In this document: positions 43,193 to 52,556 of the stretch, piece after piece
Position numbering within the stretch: position 1 is the stretch's first letter
Layout: each line of letters starts with the position of its first letter
Source of the DNA: Psychrobacter sp. AH5
GTDB lineage: Bacteria > Pseudomonadota > Gammaproteobacteria > Pseudomonadales > Moraxellaceae
NCBI RefSeq assembly: GCF_040371085.1
Contig: NZ_JAMBMT010000001.1
Span: 930,001 to 994,000 of the forward strand
Reading direction: 5' to 3'
DNA length: 64,000 bases
Translations under genes and position numbers: made by a program
Notes under the pieces: generated by a model
The model's input: only the letters and a program-made list of their open reading frames with translations
The model's database searches: none
What the model was told of the DNA's origin: nothing

Positions 43193-44746
43193 CTATTTTA
43201 AGAATAGCTGATAGCCAATATTGTCGTTATGCATCATACAATCATAGCCAATATCAAGCAGCGCATCTTGTAGCTGGCGTGAGTTGCTTATTGAAGCTTG
43301 CAAGCCTACTAAGACTCGGCCCTCAGCGGCTCCATGATTGCGGTAGTGGAATAAAGTAATATTAAAGTCATCGCCTAATTTTTCAAGGAAAGTTAATAAA
43401 GCACCAGGACGCTCAGGGAATTTTACCGTCAATAACTGCTCGTCTTTGACATGAGCATGACCACCAATCAAGTGACGAATATGCGATTTGGCAATATCAT
43501 CATCGGTCAGATCGTGAGCGACATAACCATCGGCCGCCAACTGCGTGCTAATCGTTTCGCGCTCCTTATAGCCCTCTTTTAGCGCAATACCGACAAAGAT
43601 TGAGGCCGGTTCCATCGAGTCAGGCGACAACTGATTGTCGGCCCGATAATTAAATTCAGTGATATTTCGGCCCTGTAAGCTGCGGCAGAAGTTTAAGAAA
43701 GCGCCAGTTTGCTCAGGAATAGTCACTGCAAAGATCGCTTCTTTTTTCTCACCGATCTCAGTACGCTCAGCGATATAACGCAGGCGATCAAAGTTCATAT
43801 TTGCGCCGCAAACAATACCGACGCAGTTTTTGCCTTGCAAGTTATGGGCTTTAATATATTTTTTCATGCCAGCGATAGATAGTGCGCCCGCTGGCTCGAC
43901 GATACTGCGATTCTCTTCAAAGACGTCTTTGAGCGCCGCGCAAACCTCATCATTGCTACAAGTGATGACCTCAGGCTCAACGATTGGCCCTGAGCCATCG
44001 CTTTTTTGCGTGCGTACCACCTCGAACGGTAACTCACCAATTTGTGCCACCGCTACGCCATCGACGAATAAACCGACTTGCTCAAGTTTGACACGCTCGC
44101 CTGCTTCTAACGCCGCTTTTAGACAAGCGGATTGTTCGGCCTCCACGGCGATGACTTTGACGTGTGGCGCAACTTCTCCCAAAAATGCCGCCACCCCTGA
44201 GATTAGACCGCCGCCGCCAACTGCGACGAAGACGTAGTCCATATTGCGCCACTGCTGGGTCAGCTCAAGACCGATAGTGCCTTGACCGGCGATGACCAGC
44301 TCATCATCATAAGGCGGAATAAAGGTGAGGCCTTCGATCTGTGCGCGGTTGATCGCATAGCGGTTGGCTTCATCAAAGCTATCACCATGCAGATCGACGT
44401 TACCGCCTAAAGCTCTGACCGCTGACACTTTGATATCGGGAGTGGTAGTCGGCATAACGATGATGTTATTGAGCATCAGTTTACGGGCTGAATAAGCGAC
44501 CCCTTGGGCGTGATTGCCGGCTGAGGCACAGATAACACCGCGCGCTTTTTGCTCAGCACTTAGCTGGCTAATACGATTATATGCGCCGCGCAGTTTAAAA
44601 GAGAAGACAGGCTGCAAATCTTCACGCTTAAAGCGAATATCGTTATCAAAGCGCTGGGTTAGCTTTGGAGCCGCCTCAAGTGGCGTTTGAATGGCAACAT
44701 CATAGACGGTGGCTTGTAAAATGGCTCTTACCCAGTGTGACAGCAT
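43193..44746 (-). CDS. ilvA: Threonine ammonia-lyase, biosynthetic
   Basis: IlvA deaminates threonine to 2-oxobutanoate for isoleucine synthesis. The PLP-binding Lys is in 'KREDLQPVFSFKLRGAYN' near residues 39-56; 'GNHAQGVAYSA', the phosphate loop 'VAVGGGGLISGVA' and 'CGANMNFDRLRYIAERTE' are also present. Two C-terminal ACT-like regulatory domains ('IPEQTGAFLNFCRSL', 'FPERPGALLTFLEKL') indicate isoleucine/valine feedback. The ATG at 44746 (AGGA SD) is preferred over the frame start at 44809; 517 residues. A MITE lies 43 bases upstream and so sits in the promoter region. Confidence 0.95.
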   Translation of the reverse strand: MLSHWVRAILQATVYDVAIQTPLEAAPKLTQRFDNDIRFKREDLQPVFSFKLRGAYNRISQLSAEQKARGVICASAGNHAQGVAYSARKLMLNNIIVMPTTTPDIKVSAVRALGGNVDLHGDSFDEANRYAINRAQIEGLTFIPPYDDELVIAGQGTIGLELTQQWRNMDYVFVAVGGGGLISGVAAFLGEVAPHVKVIAVEAEQSACLKAALEAGERVKLEQVGLFVDGVAVAQIGELPFEVVRTQKSDGSGPIVEPEVITCSNDEVCAALKDVFEENRSIVEPAGALSIAGMKKYIKAHNLQGKNCVGIVCGANMNFDRLRYIAERTEIGEKKEAIFAVTIPEQTGAFLNFCRSLQGRNITEFNYRADNQLSPDSMEPASIFVGIALKEGYKERETISTQLAADGYVAHDLTDDDIAKSHIRHLIGGHAHVKDEQLLTVKFPERPGALLTFLEKLGDDFNITLFHYRNHGAAEGRVLVGLQASISNSRQLQDALLDIGYDCMMHNDNIGYQLFLK

Positions 44747-44788
44747 AGTGTTTCCTAAAAGACGGTTAATAATGATAAAGGGAGACAA

Positions 44789-44936
44789 AAAAATTAGGTG
44801 GTGTGTCAAAAAGTATGCTGATTAAAATTTGAACAATTTTTGAAGCCTTGAAAGCCCTATAGAATCAGAGAACTTAGCATAGATTTCTTATTGACTTTTA
44901 TCGCCAGCATACTTTTTAAAACACCACCAAAAATTA
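44789..44936. mobile_element. MITE-like element with 8-bp target duplication
   Basis: The element is 44797-44928 (132 bp). Its 24-bp ends are inverted copies: the left begins GGTGGTGTGTCAAAAAG, the right ends with the complement of GGTGGTGTTTTAAAAAG; 22 of 24 bases match. The 8 bases AAAAATTA flank it exactly on both sides (44789-44796 and 44929-44936). There is no room for a transposase, so it is non-autonomous. An 8-bp duplication and GG ends fit families such as IS1595 or IS6; the parent element cannot be named here. The AT-rich flank makes the duplication slightly less decisive. Confidence 0.75.
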
Positions 44937-45177
44937 AATAGATTAGCCTATGCTGATTTTACGCATCTTGCAAGACACAATTGTATTTTTATGAGCTTTA
45001 AACAGCGGTTGAGCGGTTATAATTAAACTGGTTTTGCTTTGGTTTGTAAAGTGCTGATATCGAGAGCGTAATGAGCACTTAGCAGTGCTTAGCAGCTAAC
45101 CTTTATAAAAGTTATCAGTTATAATAGCCGCGCCTTTTACCGTTTTAAAATGAATTTTATTTTCCCAAGGATTTACC
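44937..45177. other. Region upstream of rpiA
   Basis: It holds a TATAAT at 45120-45125, a likely -10 for rpiA without a good -35, and a repeated word CACTTAGCAGTGCTTAGCAG at about 45076. No ORF was seen. Confidence 0.4.
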
Positions 45178-45837
45178 ATGAGTGATCAGCATGCACAAAA
45201 GCAAGCCGCCGCCCAAGCTGCCCTACAATATATCGAAGACGATATGATATTGGGTGTGGGCACAGGCAGTACGGTTAATTGTTTGATTGAGTTGTTGCCT
45301 AAGTTTCGTCTAAAAGGCGCGGTTGCAAGCTCGCAAGTGACCGAAGATAAACTCAAGGCGCTTGGTATCGATGTGGTAGATTTGAACTTTGCTGGTACTC
45401 TTGATGTGTATATCGATGGCGCTGATGAAGTCAACGCGCATCTGCAATTAATCAAGGGCGGCGGCGGCGCGCTGACGCGTGAAAAGATCGTCGCTGCCGC
45501 TTCCAATAAATTTATCTGCATGGTGGACGAGAGCAAGACGGTAGAGATATTAGGCCGCGCCTTTCCGGTACCGATAGAAGTGCTGCCGCAAGCGCGCTCT
45601 TACGTCGCCAGACAATTAGCGCAGATGGGCGGTGAGCCGGTCTATCGTGAAGACTTTGTCACCGATTATGGCAATGTGATATTGGATACTTATGACTTAG
45701 ATGTCAGCGAGCCTATCAAGCTTGAAGCTAAGCTGAATAATATCGTTGGCGTCGTGTGCAATGGTATCTTTGCTGCCAATCAAGCCGATGTTTTGTTAAA
45801 GGCGAGTAGTAGCGGCGTTGAGACTTTATTACGTTAA
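45178..45837 (+). CDS. rpiA: Ribose-5-phosphate isomerase A
   Basis: Interconverts ribose 5-phosphate and ribulose 5-phosphate. Motifs: '[17 protein letters not shown]' near 24-40, '[32 protein letters not shown]' near 80-111 (catalytic Asp, Lys and Glu region), and '[19 protein letters not shown]' and '[29 protein letters not shown]'. The 219-residue length is normal. An AAGGAT SD precedes the ATG. Single gene. Confidence 0.96.
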   Translation: MSDQHAQKQAAAQAALQYIEDDMILGVGTGSTVNCLIELLPKFRLKGAVASSQVTEDKLKALGIDVVDLNFAGTLDVYIDGADEVNAHLQLIKGGGGALTREKIVAAASNKFICMVDESKTVEILGRAFPVPIEVLPQARSYVARQLAQMGGEPVYREDFVTDYGNVILDTYDLDVSEPIKLEAKLNNIVGVVCNGIFAANQADVLLKASSSGVETLLR

Positions 45838-46186
45838 AAGATTTAAGCATTAACGGACAACGTGGAAAAAACGATAAGGTTTACGTAGGCTACGGCTTTA
45901 GCCCAGCAATCGTATGCTTTGTAAGGTTAATTAGCTATGATTCTGTGCTATATATCTAAATAATTAGTAGAGCGCTTTATACTCAGTTATTTTTAAGCCA
46001 AGTTTAGGCGATGGTGCGCGGGGCGCACCCTACAAAAAAATAAGCCTAGCATATCGATGAAATTTTAGCTTTAGTCGGTGAATAAGATTTATATTTCAAG
46101 GCTTACAAAATCAAATTCTCTATAGTCATAGAGTTTTCAGAGCAATAAGCTTTTGTAGGGTATACCTATAAATCCTGAACCATAAA
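45838..46186. repeat. Short dispersed-repeat-like hairpins between rpiA and argF
   Basis: GGTGCGC/GCGCACC (46012-46029) forms a GC-rich hairpin followed by CCTAC and an A-run, unlike the AT-rich surroundings. A second possible hairpin, GGCTA/TAGCC, lies near 45890-45905. The composition suggests REP-like remnants. No ORF was seen. Confidence 0.45.
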
Positions 46187-46229
46187 CAGCAAAAAGGCAG
46201 ACTACTATAAGTACTCTGCCTTTTTGCTG
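46187..46229. terminator. Bidirectional terminator between rpiA and argF
   Basis: CAGCAAAAAGGCAGA pairs exactly with TCTGCCTTTTTGCTG around a 13-nt loop that can add three more pairs. It lies between convergent genes. Confidence 0.88.
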
Positions 46230-46281
46230 TCTATTTTAAGACTATTTGATGGTAAGGTAATAAGCTATTAACCCCTCAGAG

Positions 46282-47199
46282 CTATACTTTAATCTTATCT
46301 TTGAGTAAGAACTCCATCAGCGCTTTTTGCGCATGTAAACGATTCTCGGCTTCATCCCAAACCACTGAGCGCGGATCATCTAACATATCATGCGAGATCT
46401 CTTCACCGCGATGTGCTGGCAGGCAATGCATAAAAACCACTTCTGGATCGGCTTTGTCTAATAATGATGGCGTCACTTGATAAGGGGCAAAACGGCGGGC
46501 GCGGGTATTTTGCTCAGACTCTTGTCCCATGCTAGCCCAAACATCGGTAACGATTAGGTTGGAGTCTTTAGCGGCATCTTGCACGTTTTCGACTAAGCTT
46601 ACGCAATGCGAGAAGCGCTTCATCAGCTCAGGATCTGGCTCAAAGCCATAAGGCGCTGCAACTCTTAGTTCAAAACCAAACTGACTGGCAGCCTGCATAA
46701 AGGAGGCGCACATATTATTGCCATCGCCGACCCAAGTGACGATCTTATTCTCGATACTGCCGCGATGCTCATAATAAGTCTGCATATCAGCAAGCAGCTG
46801 ACAAGGATGAAACTCATCGGTCAAAGCATTGATAATGGGCACGCTTGAGTATTTGGCAAAGGTTTCGACCTTTTCGTGGCCAAAGGTACGAATCATGATG
46901 ATATCGACCATGCTAGAGATGACCCGCGCTGAATCCTCTAACGGCTCGCCGCGACCGAGCTGGGTATCATTGGGCGACAAAAAAATAGCACTACCGCCAA
47001 ACTGACCCATACCTGTCTCAAAGGAGATACGGGTACGGGTAGAGGATTTCTCAAATATCATCCCAAGGGTGCGGCCGACAAAGGGCTGATAAATCTCGCC
47101 AGCATGTTGCATTTTTCGCAGCTCACTTGCGCGTTTGATAAGGTTTTCAAGCTCTAGTTTGGTTAAATCAGATAAGGTCAAAAAATGGCGCAAGCTCAT
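46282..47199 (-). CDS. argF: Ornithine carbamoyltransferase
   Basis: ArgF makes citrulline from ornithine and carbamoyl phosphate in arginine synthesis. The carbamoyl-phosphate site '[12 protein letters not shown]' is near residues 50-61; '[15 protein letters not shown]' near 127, '[14 protein letters not shown]', '[11 protein letters not shown]' and the ornithine-binding '[14 protein letters not shown]' near 261 are present. The 305-residue length fits. Single gene, convergent with rpiA. Confidence 0.95.
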   Translation of the reverse strand: MSLRHFLTLSDLTKLELENLIKRASELRKMQHAGEIYQPFVGRTLGMIFEKSSTRTRISFETGMGQFGGSAIFLSPNDTQLGRGEPLEDSARVISSMVDIIMIRTFGHEKVETFAKYSSVPIINALTDEFHPCQLLADMQTYYEHRGSIENKIVTWVGDGNNMCASFMQAASQFGFELRVAAPYGFEPDPELMKRFSHCVSLVENVQDAAKDSNLIVTDVWASMGQESEQNTRARRFAPYQVTPSLLDKADPEVVFMHCLPAHRGEEISHDMLDDPRSVVWDEAENRLHAQKALMEFLLKDKIKV

Positions 47200-47355
47200 A
47201 GCAATCCTAGCAGTCGATCACGGTCAAGTAAAGGGGTAGGTTATCAGTCGTTGTTAATAGTCTTGCAACGAGGCATTGACCGCGCTGATAACAAACTTTT
47301 AGTATAGCGCAATTACTTTTAATGTAAATGGCCAATTTTGCAGACGATAGGGATC

Positions 47356-48510
47356 TCAAAATTGGATAAGATGGCAACGCAAGTTATGATTTTTTAGGCG
47401 ATCAGGCCGCGTGCTTAAGCGGCAGAGCAGCTCGTAGCCGATAGTGCCTGCTTGAGCGGCGACTTCATCAACATGTGGCGAGCTACCCCAAAGGATAACT
47501 TTACTATCTAACGAGATATCCTCAGGCATTTGGCTGACATCGATAACAATCATATCCATAGCGACGCGGCCGCGCACCGGGCACAGATAACTTTGTACTG
47601 AGTTATCTTGCTTATTCTTGGCAAGGACACAGACACAAGCCTCTTCATTGACCACTCTAGGATAGCCATCACCGTAACCTATGCTAACTAGTGCCGTTCT
47701 GGTGGGCTGATCTGCGATCCAGCGGCTACCATAGCCGATAGCCTCGCCAGTATTGACCATAGAGAGTGCCATAATCCGCGCGCCAAATTCCATAGCCGCT
47801 TGTAAATTGAGCGCTTTGGCAGATTGATCGACGACAGGCGAGCTGCCATAAAGCATAATGCCCGGACGCACCCAATCATAGTGATGCTCTGGGAAATTGA
47901 CTACTCCTGCTGAATTGCATAGCGAACCTTGAATGTTTTTATTAACCGTACTTTTCAATAGTGTCAGCATCTCAGAAAAGCGCTGAATTTGTTTGGCATT
48001 TAACGGGTGATCGCGGTCATCAGCATTAGCAAAGTGGGTGGTCAAAATAAGCTGAAAACCTGCCTCATTTAACTGCTTGGCTGCCGCAATTGTCTGCTGA
48101 TAATTAAAGCCTAGGCGGTTCATGCCGGTATTATATTTGAGCCAAACGACACGAGTAGCGCTATCAGGGCTAGGGATATTAGCAAGTGCCCAATCGAGCT
48201 GCGGCTGATGATGAATAACTGCGCTACAATCCTGCTCAATAGCTTGCTGCCACTCACGAGCACTAAAGACCCCTTCAAGCAGTCCGATGTTTTTAGTCCA
48301 GCCCAGTTGCCGCGCCTCTAAAGCTTCGGTGAAGCTTGCGACCCCGATAGCGTCTGCTTGCTGCAAAGCGGGCAATACCATCGCCACGCCATGACCATAA
48401 GCATTGGCTTTGACCATGGCTAGCACCTTTGAGCTAGGCGCGCGCTTTTTGACTTGCTTGAGGTTGTGGGTGAGAGCGTTAGGATCGATAGTGACGGTAG
48501 CAGTACGCAT
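47356..48510 (-). CDS. alr: Alanine racemase
   Basis: Alr interconverts L- and D-alanine for the cell wall. The PLP lysine is K34 in 'AMVKANAYGHG', with 'HFANADDRDH', 'RPGIMLYGSSP', 'AIGYGSRW' (the catalytic Tyr region), and 'SIGYGDGYPR' plus 'VRGRVAMDMIVIDVS'. 384 residues, slightly longer than usual. It follows dnaB by 89 bases on the same strand, the arrangement also found in E. coli (dnaB-alr), so they may share a transcript. Confidence 0.95.
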   Translation of the reverse strand: MRTATVTIDPNALTHNLKQVKKRAPSSKVLAMVKANAYGHGVAMVLPALQQADAIGVASFTEALEARQLGWTKNIGLLEGVFSAREWQQAIEQDCSAVIHHQPQLDWALANIPSPDSATRVVWLKYNTGMNRLGFNYQQTIAAAKQLNEAGFQLILTTHFANADDRDHPLNAKQIQRFSEMLTLLKSTVNKNIQGSLCNSAGVVNFPEHHYDWVRPGIMLYGSSPVVDQSAKALNLQAAMEFGARIMALSMVNTGEAIGYGSRWIADQPTRTALVSIGYGDGYPRVVNEEACVCVLAKNKQDNSVQSYLCPVRGRVAMDMIVIDVSQMPEDISLDSKVILWGSSPHVDEVAAQAGTIGYELLCRLSTRPDRLKNHNLRCHLIQF

Positions 48511-48599
48511 AGTGGACTTCTTTTACTAAGTTTTAGAAAAGGTTTTAAAATAAAAAAAGGGGTAATAAGGTGTATTAAAAGCTAAATGTAGCGCTTTTA

Positions 48600-50000
48600 T
48601 TATTCATCATCAAAAGTGACGCCTTGATAGTACTCAGGGGTCAAATTAGTAAAGCGGGTAAATTGTCCTTCAAAGGCCAAACGTATGGTACCGATAGGCC
48701 CATTACGCTGCTTACCGATGATAATCTCAGCCACGCCTTTATGATCAGAGTTTTCGTTATAAACCTCATCCCGATAAATAAACATAATCAAATCGGCATC
48801 CTGCTCAATCGCGCCGGACTCACGCAAATCCGACATAATCGGACGCTTATTAGGCCGATTCTCAAGACTACGGTTCAGCTGCGATAAAGCGATAACTGGA
48901 CATTCAAGCTCACGGGCTAAGGCTTTAAGACTTCGTGAAATCTCGGAGATTTCTCCTACTCGGTTACCATCAAGATTAGGCACTTTCATTAATTGTAGAT
49001 AATCAACGACGATAGCGCCCAAACGCCCATCATGGTTTTTGGCGATACGGCGACAGCGCGAACGCAGCTCTGAGGGCGGCAGCGCGGTACTATCATCAAT
49101 ATATAAATGCTTGGATTGCAAATGCTGAATGGCATTCATCATCTTTGCCCATTCATCCTCATTCATCTGTCCAGAGCGTAAATGAGTCTGATTAATCGCG
49201 CCCCAAGAGGACAGCAAACGCATCACGATAGACTCAGCTGGCATCTCCATCGAGAACACCACCACTGGTAGGTTTTCGTTAAATAAGATGCCTTCTGCTA
49301 AGTTCATAGCAAAAGTGGTTTTACCCATAGAAGGCCGCGCGGCGACGATGATTAAATCACCCGCTTGCAAGCCCTGGGTTTTATTATTCAGCTCAGTAAA
49401 AGGCGTTTGCAGACCAATCATGCCATCAGGATTGGATTTGAGCTCTTGGATTTTGTCGATGACATTGGTCAATACTGAAGTAATCCCAACAGGGCCGCGC
49501 TGTTCAGCCCGTTTATTATGCTGCTCATTAATACTAAAAATAGTCGCCTCAACGCTATCTAAGATGTCGCTGACCGATTGATCTTTTGGGTTATAAGCGA
49601 GGCTAAGCATATCATTGCTAGCGGTGATCAATTGCCGTAAAGTCGACAGCTCACGCACCCGCTGCGCGTAAGCGGTCAAATTAAATAAAGTCGCCGGACT
49701 TTGACTTAGGATATCGGCTAGATAACTATCACCGCCTGCGCTTTTGAGCAGCTTTTGTGCCTCCAGCCAATCGTGTACCATCACCGTATCATAAGGCTCA
49801 TTGACCGCGGCTAAATGCGCAATCGCCGCAAAAATATGCTGATGACGCCCAGCATAAAAGTCATCTTTGGTGACAATCTCGGCAATTTTGTCATAAGCTT
49901 CTTCGATACTCATCAAAGAGGCCAGTAGCGCCTTTTCAATATCGATATTGTGCGGAGGCTGCTGATTGAGTAAGTCGTCGGTTTTGTCGTTATCTGCCAT
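48600..50000 (-). CDS. dnaB: Replicative DNA helicase DnaB
   Basis: The hexameric helicase of the replication fork. The N-terminal collar domain covers residues 15-160 ('PPHNIDIEKALLASLMS'); the RecA-like domain has Walker A 'ARPSMGKTTFAMNLA' near 219-233, Walker B 'AIVVDYLQLM' near 332 and 'LSQLNRSLENRPNKRPIMSDLRESGAIEQDADLIMFIYRDE'. 466 residues, with no intein. The start ATG has only a weak upstream signal. Confidence 0.96.
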   Translation of the reverse strand: MADNDKTDDLLNQQPPHNIDIEKALLASLMSIEEAYDKIAEIVTKDDFYAGRHQHIFAAIAHLAAVNEPYDTVMVHDWLEAQKLLKSAGGDSYLADILSQSPATLFNLTAYAQRVRELSTLRQLITASNDMLSLAYNPKDQSVSDILDSVEATIFSINEQHNKRAEQRGPVGITSVLTNVIDKIQELKSNPDGMIGLQTPFTELNNKTQGLQAGDLIIVAARPSMGKTTFAMNLAEGILFNENLPVVVFSMEMPAESIVMRLLSSWGAINQTHLRSGQMNEDEWAKMMNAIQHLQSKHLYIDDSTALPPSELRSRCRRIAKNHDGRLGAIVVDYLQLMKVPNLDGNRVGEISEISRSLKALARELECPVIALSQLNRSLENRPNKRPIMSDLRESGAIEQDADLIMFIYRDEVYNENSDHKGVAEIIIGKQRNGPIGTIRLAFEGQFTRFTNLTPEYYQGVTFDDE

Positions 50001-50302
50001 GAGTGCCTAATATTAAATTGAAAAACAATACAAAGTGCTGCAAAAACTACGATAAATTTTAAGTCGATGAGCTATAAATAAGCAAAGAGGGCGATCATAA
50101 AACGCAAAATAAAATTTAGCCTATAGATGCTACAATTAACAGCGAAGTTTAACACATTATGAGCTTTTTTCGGCTGTAGTCCGCAATTATATCTACCTTG
50201 ACCAGTCGCTTATTATGGTATAAAGGACTTTTGATATAAAAACAGAAAATAATAATAAATGAAATAAAATCAATGCTATAAGTTAATAAGGATAAATATC
50301 TA
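50001..50302. other. 302-bp divergent region between dnaB and pdxA
   Basis: AT-rich. A 129-residue reverse frame that runs into the region from inside pdxA is a shadow. Both promoters must lie here; no strong box pair is visible. Confidence 0.4.
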
Positions 50303-51385
50303 ATGCAAAAATTCCCTTTGCTGATCACTACCGGAGAACCTGCTGGTATAGGCATGGACATTGTACTAATGCTAGCTGACGCCGGCAGGCTAGAAGATTT
50401 TGCGCGGCCTATTTGGGTCACCGCTGACCATGAGGCGATGAAGGCGCGCGCTGAAGAGTTGATAAAGCCAGGCACCCTAAAAAGCTGTCCAAAATGGCAA
50501 AGCGTTGACTGGCAAAGTGCGCAGCAAGACTTAGACACTACCGCTATAGCGACGTTAGCTTCTCAAAATCAGCCTAGTCAAAACGCTTTTGTGTTGTTAA
50601 ATACGCCTTGTCATACGCCGGTAGTAGCAGGGCGTATCGATACCAATAACTCAGCGATGGTGGCGGCGCAATTAACCCTAGCGCATAAGCTGGCTAGCAA
50701 TAAAACCATTGCCGCTATCGTCACCGGCCCGCTACAAAAGTCAGCGCTAATAGATGCCGGTATCAAGCTGCCTGATGGCACCATGTTCAGTGGTCATACT
50801 GAGTTTTTTATGCAGCAAAGTGGCTGTGATAAAGTGGTGATGATGCTGGCTAACCAAGCGATGAAAGTGGCGCTGGTGACTATTCATTTAGCGCTCAAAG
50901 ATGTCCCAGCGGCTATTACTCCAGATAACGTTCGGCAAACAGTACAGATCGTCCTTGATGATATGCGCGAAAAGTTCGGTAATGATAATCCGCGTATTTT
51001 AGTCTGTGGCCTTAATCCGCATGCCGGCGAGGGCGGTCATCTAGGTCTTGAGGAGATTAATATTATTAACCCCGTGCTGCAAGAGTTTATCGATAACGGC
51101 GTCAATATCTCAGAGGCGATGCCCGCCGATACTCTATTTACTACTAGGCATCTAGAGAATTGTGATGCGGTTATCGCCATGTTCCATGATCAGGGCCTCC
51201 CGGTACTGAAGTCACATGGCTTTGGTGATACGGTAAATTTGACTCTAGGTTTGCCTTATATTCGCACCTCAGTCGATCATGGCACCGCGCTTGATCTAGC
51301 AGGACGCGGCGGCGCTAATGACAGTAGTCTATATCAAGCACTATCTATGGCTAATGAGATGGCGGATAAGGCTTTAGCAACTTAA
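50303..51385 (+). CDS. pdxA: 4-hydroxythreonine-4-phosphate dehydrogenase
   Basis: PdxA works in the DXP-dependent pathway for pyridoxal phosphate. 'LITTGEPAGIGMDI' is at the N-terminus; 'AIVTGPLQKSALIDAG', 'FSGHTEFFMQQ', 'VALVTIHLALKDVP', 'CGLNPHAGEGGHLGLEE' and 'AMFHDQGLPVLKSHGF' provide the metal-binding His/His residues; 'RTSVDHGTALDLAGRG' closes the site. 360 residues. It is followed by rsmA and apaH in the conserved order. Confidence 0.95.
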   Translation: MQKFPLLITTGEPAGIGMDIVLMLADAGRLEDFARPIWVTADHEAMKARAEELIKPGTLKSCPKWQSVDWQSAQQDLDTTAIATLASQNQPSQNAFVLLNTPCHTPVVAGRIDTNNSAMVAAQLTLAHKLASNKTIAAIVTGPLQKSALIDAGIKLPDGTMFSGHTEFFMQQSGCDKVVMMLANQAMKVALVTIHLALKDVPAAITPDNVRQTVQIVLDDMREKFGNDNPRILVCGLNPHAGEGGHLGLEEINIINPVLQEFIDNGVNISEAMPADTLFTTRHLENCDAVIAMFHDQGLPVLKSHGFGDTVNLTLGLPYIRTSVDHGTALDLAGRGGANDSSLYQALSMANEMADKALAT

Positions 51386-51486
51386 AGGTAGTAAGTTAGA
51401 AGTAAAACGTTGCAGGCCAATACAGCTCAATAATGAGCTGTGATATAATTATTTAACGATAACCTTTTGTAAATGACTTCTATAAT

Positions 51487-51514
51487 GACACTTTGCAAGT
51501 CGCAGTGTCTTTTT
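51487..51514 (+). terminator. Hairpin between pdxA and rsmA
   Basis: GACACT and AGTGTC pair with the inner GC and are followed by TTTTT. A TATAAT at 51481-51486 directly abuts it. It should end the pdxA transcript, or it may act as an early attenuator of rsmA. Confidence 0.6.
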
Positions 51515-51560
51515 AGAGGTTTTAATTTTACGCACTATAACTATTAATTAAGAATACTTT

Positions 51561-52451
51561 ATGTCAAAACCCTCGTTCGATGCTCAGACCCTAGCGGCAA
51601 GCCTGCGTACTGCTAAGCACCAACCGCGCAAACGCTTTGGGCAAAACTTCTTGCATGATACTAGCGTTATTCGCCAGATTGTCGATAGTATACGTTTAGA
51701 GCGCAATGATAATTTGGTTGAGATTGGCCCGGGCATGGGCGCATTGACTGAGCCGTTATTAGCGGAGGTCGACGCGATGACGGTCGTCGAGCTTGATCGG
51801 GATTTGGCCGATAGCTTGCGCATTCGTATTGGCGCTAACAGCCATCCAAACTTTACTATTATCAAAGCCAATGCGATGGATGTCGATTATCGCAAGCTTT
51901 ATAGCGAAGAAAAAGGCAAACTGCGCGTGGTAGGCAATCTGCCTTATAATATCTCAACGCCAATACTGTTTCATTTATTAAGTTACGCTGATGTCATCGA
52001 AGATATGCACTTTATGCTGCAAAAAGAAGTCGTTGAGCGTATTACCGCTGAGGTTGGCAGCAAAATATATGGCCGTCTGTCGGTTATTATGCAGTATTAC
52101 TGTAATACGGATTATCTGCTGACTGTGCCACGCGGCGCTTTTAATCCACCACCCAAAGTGACTAGTGCGGTATTTCGCTTGACTCCTCATATCAATAAAC
52201 CCGTAGTAGCAGAAGATGAAGAGCACTTCGCTATCGTGGTACGCGAAACTTTCAATCATCGCCGTAAAACACTGCGGGCTATTTTTAAGCAATCGACTTT
52301 GTTGCCGACTTTGAGTGAAGATGATTTTGCTGCTTGTGCTATTGACCCGCAAGCGCGGCCTGAGACTTTGAGTGTCAGCGACTTTGTCACGCTTAGCAAT
52401 CGCGCCAAAACGTTAACGGCAGAGACGGAAGAGTCGACTAATGAAATTTAG
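51561..52451 (+). CDS. rsmA: 16S rRNA (adenine1518/1519-N6) dimethyltransferase RsmA (KsgA)
   Basis: RsmA dimethylates two adenines in helix 45 of 16S rRNA. The entry motif '[11 protein letters not shown]' (near residues 24-34), the SAM site '[14 protein letters not shown]', 'VELDRDL' and the catalytic '[15 protein letters not shown]' (NLPY) are all intact, with '[16 protein letters not shown]' after. 296 residues. Second gene of pdxA-rsmA-apaH, with an overlap of neither neighbour. Confidence 0.96.
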   Translation: MSKPSFDAQTLAASLRTAKHQPRKRFGQNFLHDTSVIRQIVDSIRLERNDNLVEIGPGMGALTEPLLAEVDAMTVVELDRDLADSLRIRIGANSHPNFTIIKANAMDVDYRKLYSEEKGKLRVVGNLPYNISTPILFHLLSYADVIEDMHFMLQKEVVERITAEVGSKIYGRLSVIMQYYCNTDYLLTVPRGAFNPPPKVTSAVFRLTPHINKPVVAEDEEHFAIVVRETFNHRRKTLRAIFKQSTLLPTLSEDDFAACAIDPQARPETLSVSDFVTLSNRAKTLTAETEESTNEI

Positions 52452-52556
52452 TCATTCAAAATAATGGCTCACTGCTATCTACTAAGGCTATCTGTCAATC
52501 TTAGCGGCTAATATTAGCTACGAATATCAAAGACAATTATCGGATTTTGAGGCTTT

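Noticed and set aside
43830-44237. 135-residue plus-strand ORF inside ilvA
   Set aside because: Antisense shadow of a well-conserved gene; composition is that of a mirrored coding frame.
50149-50538. 129-residue minus-strand ORF over the pdxA start
   Set aside because: It is antisense to the conserved pdxA N-terminus, with no SD and no family resemblance.
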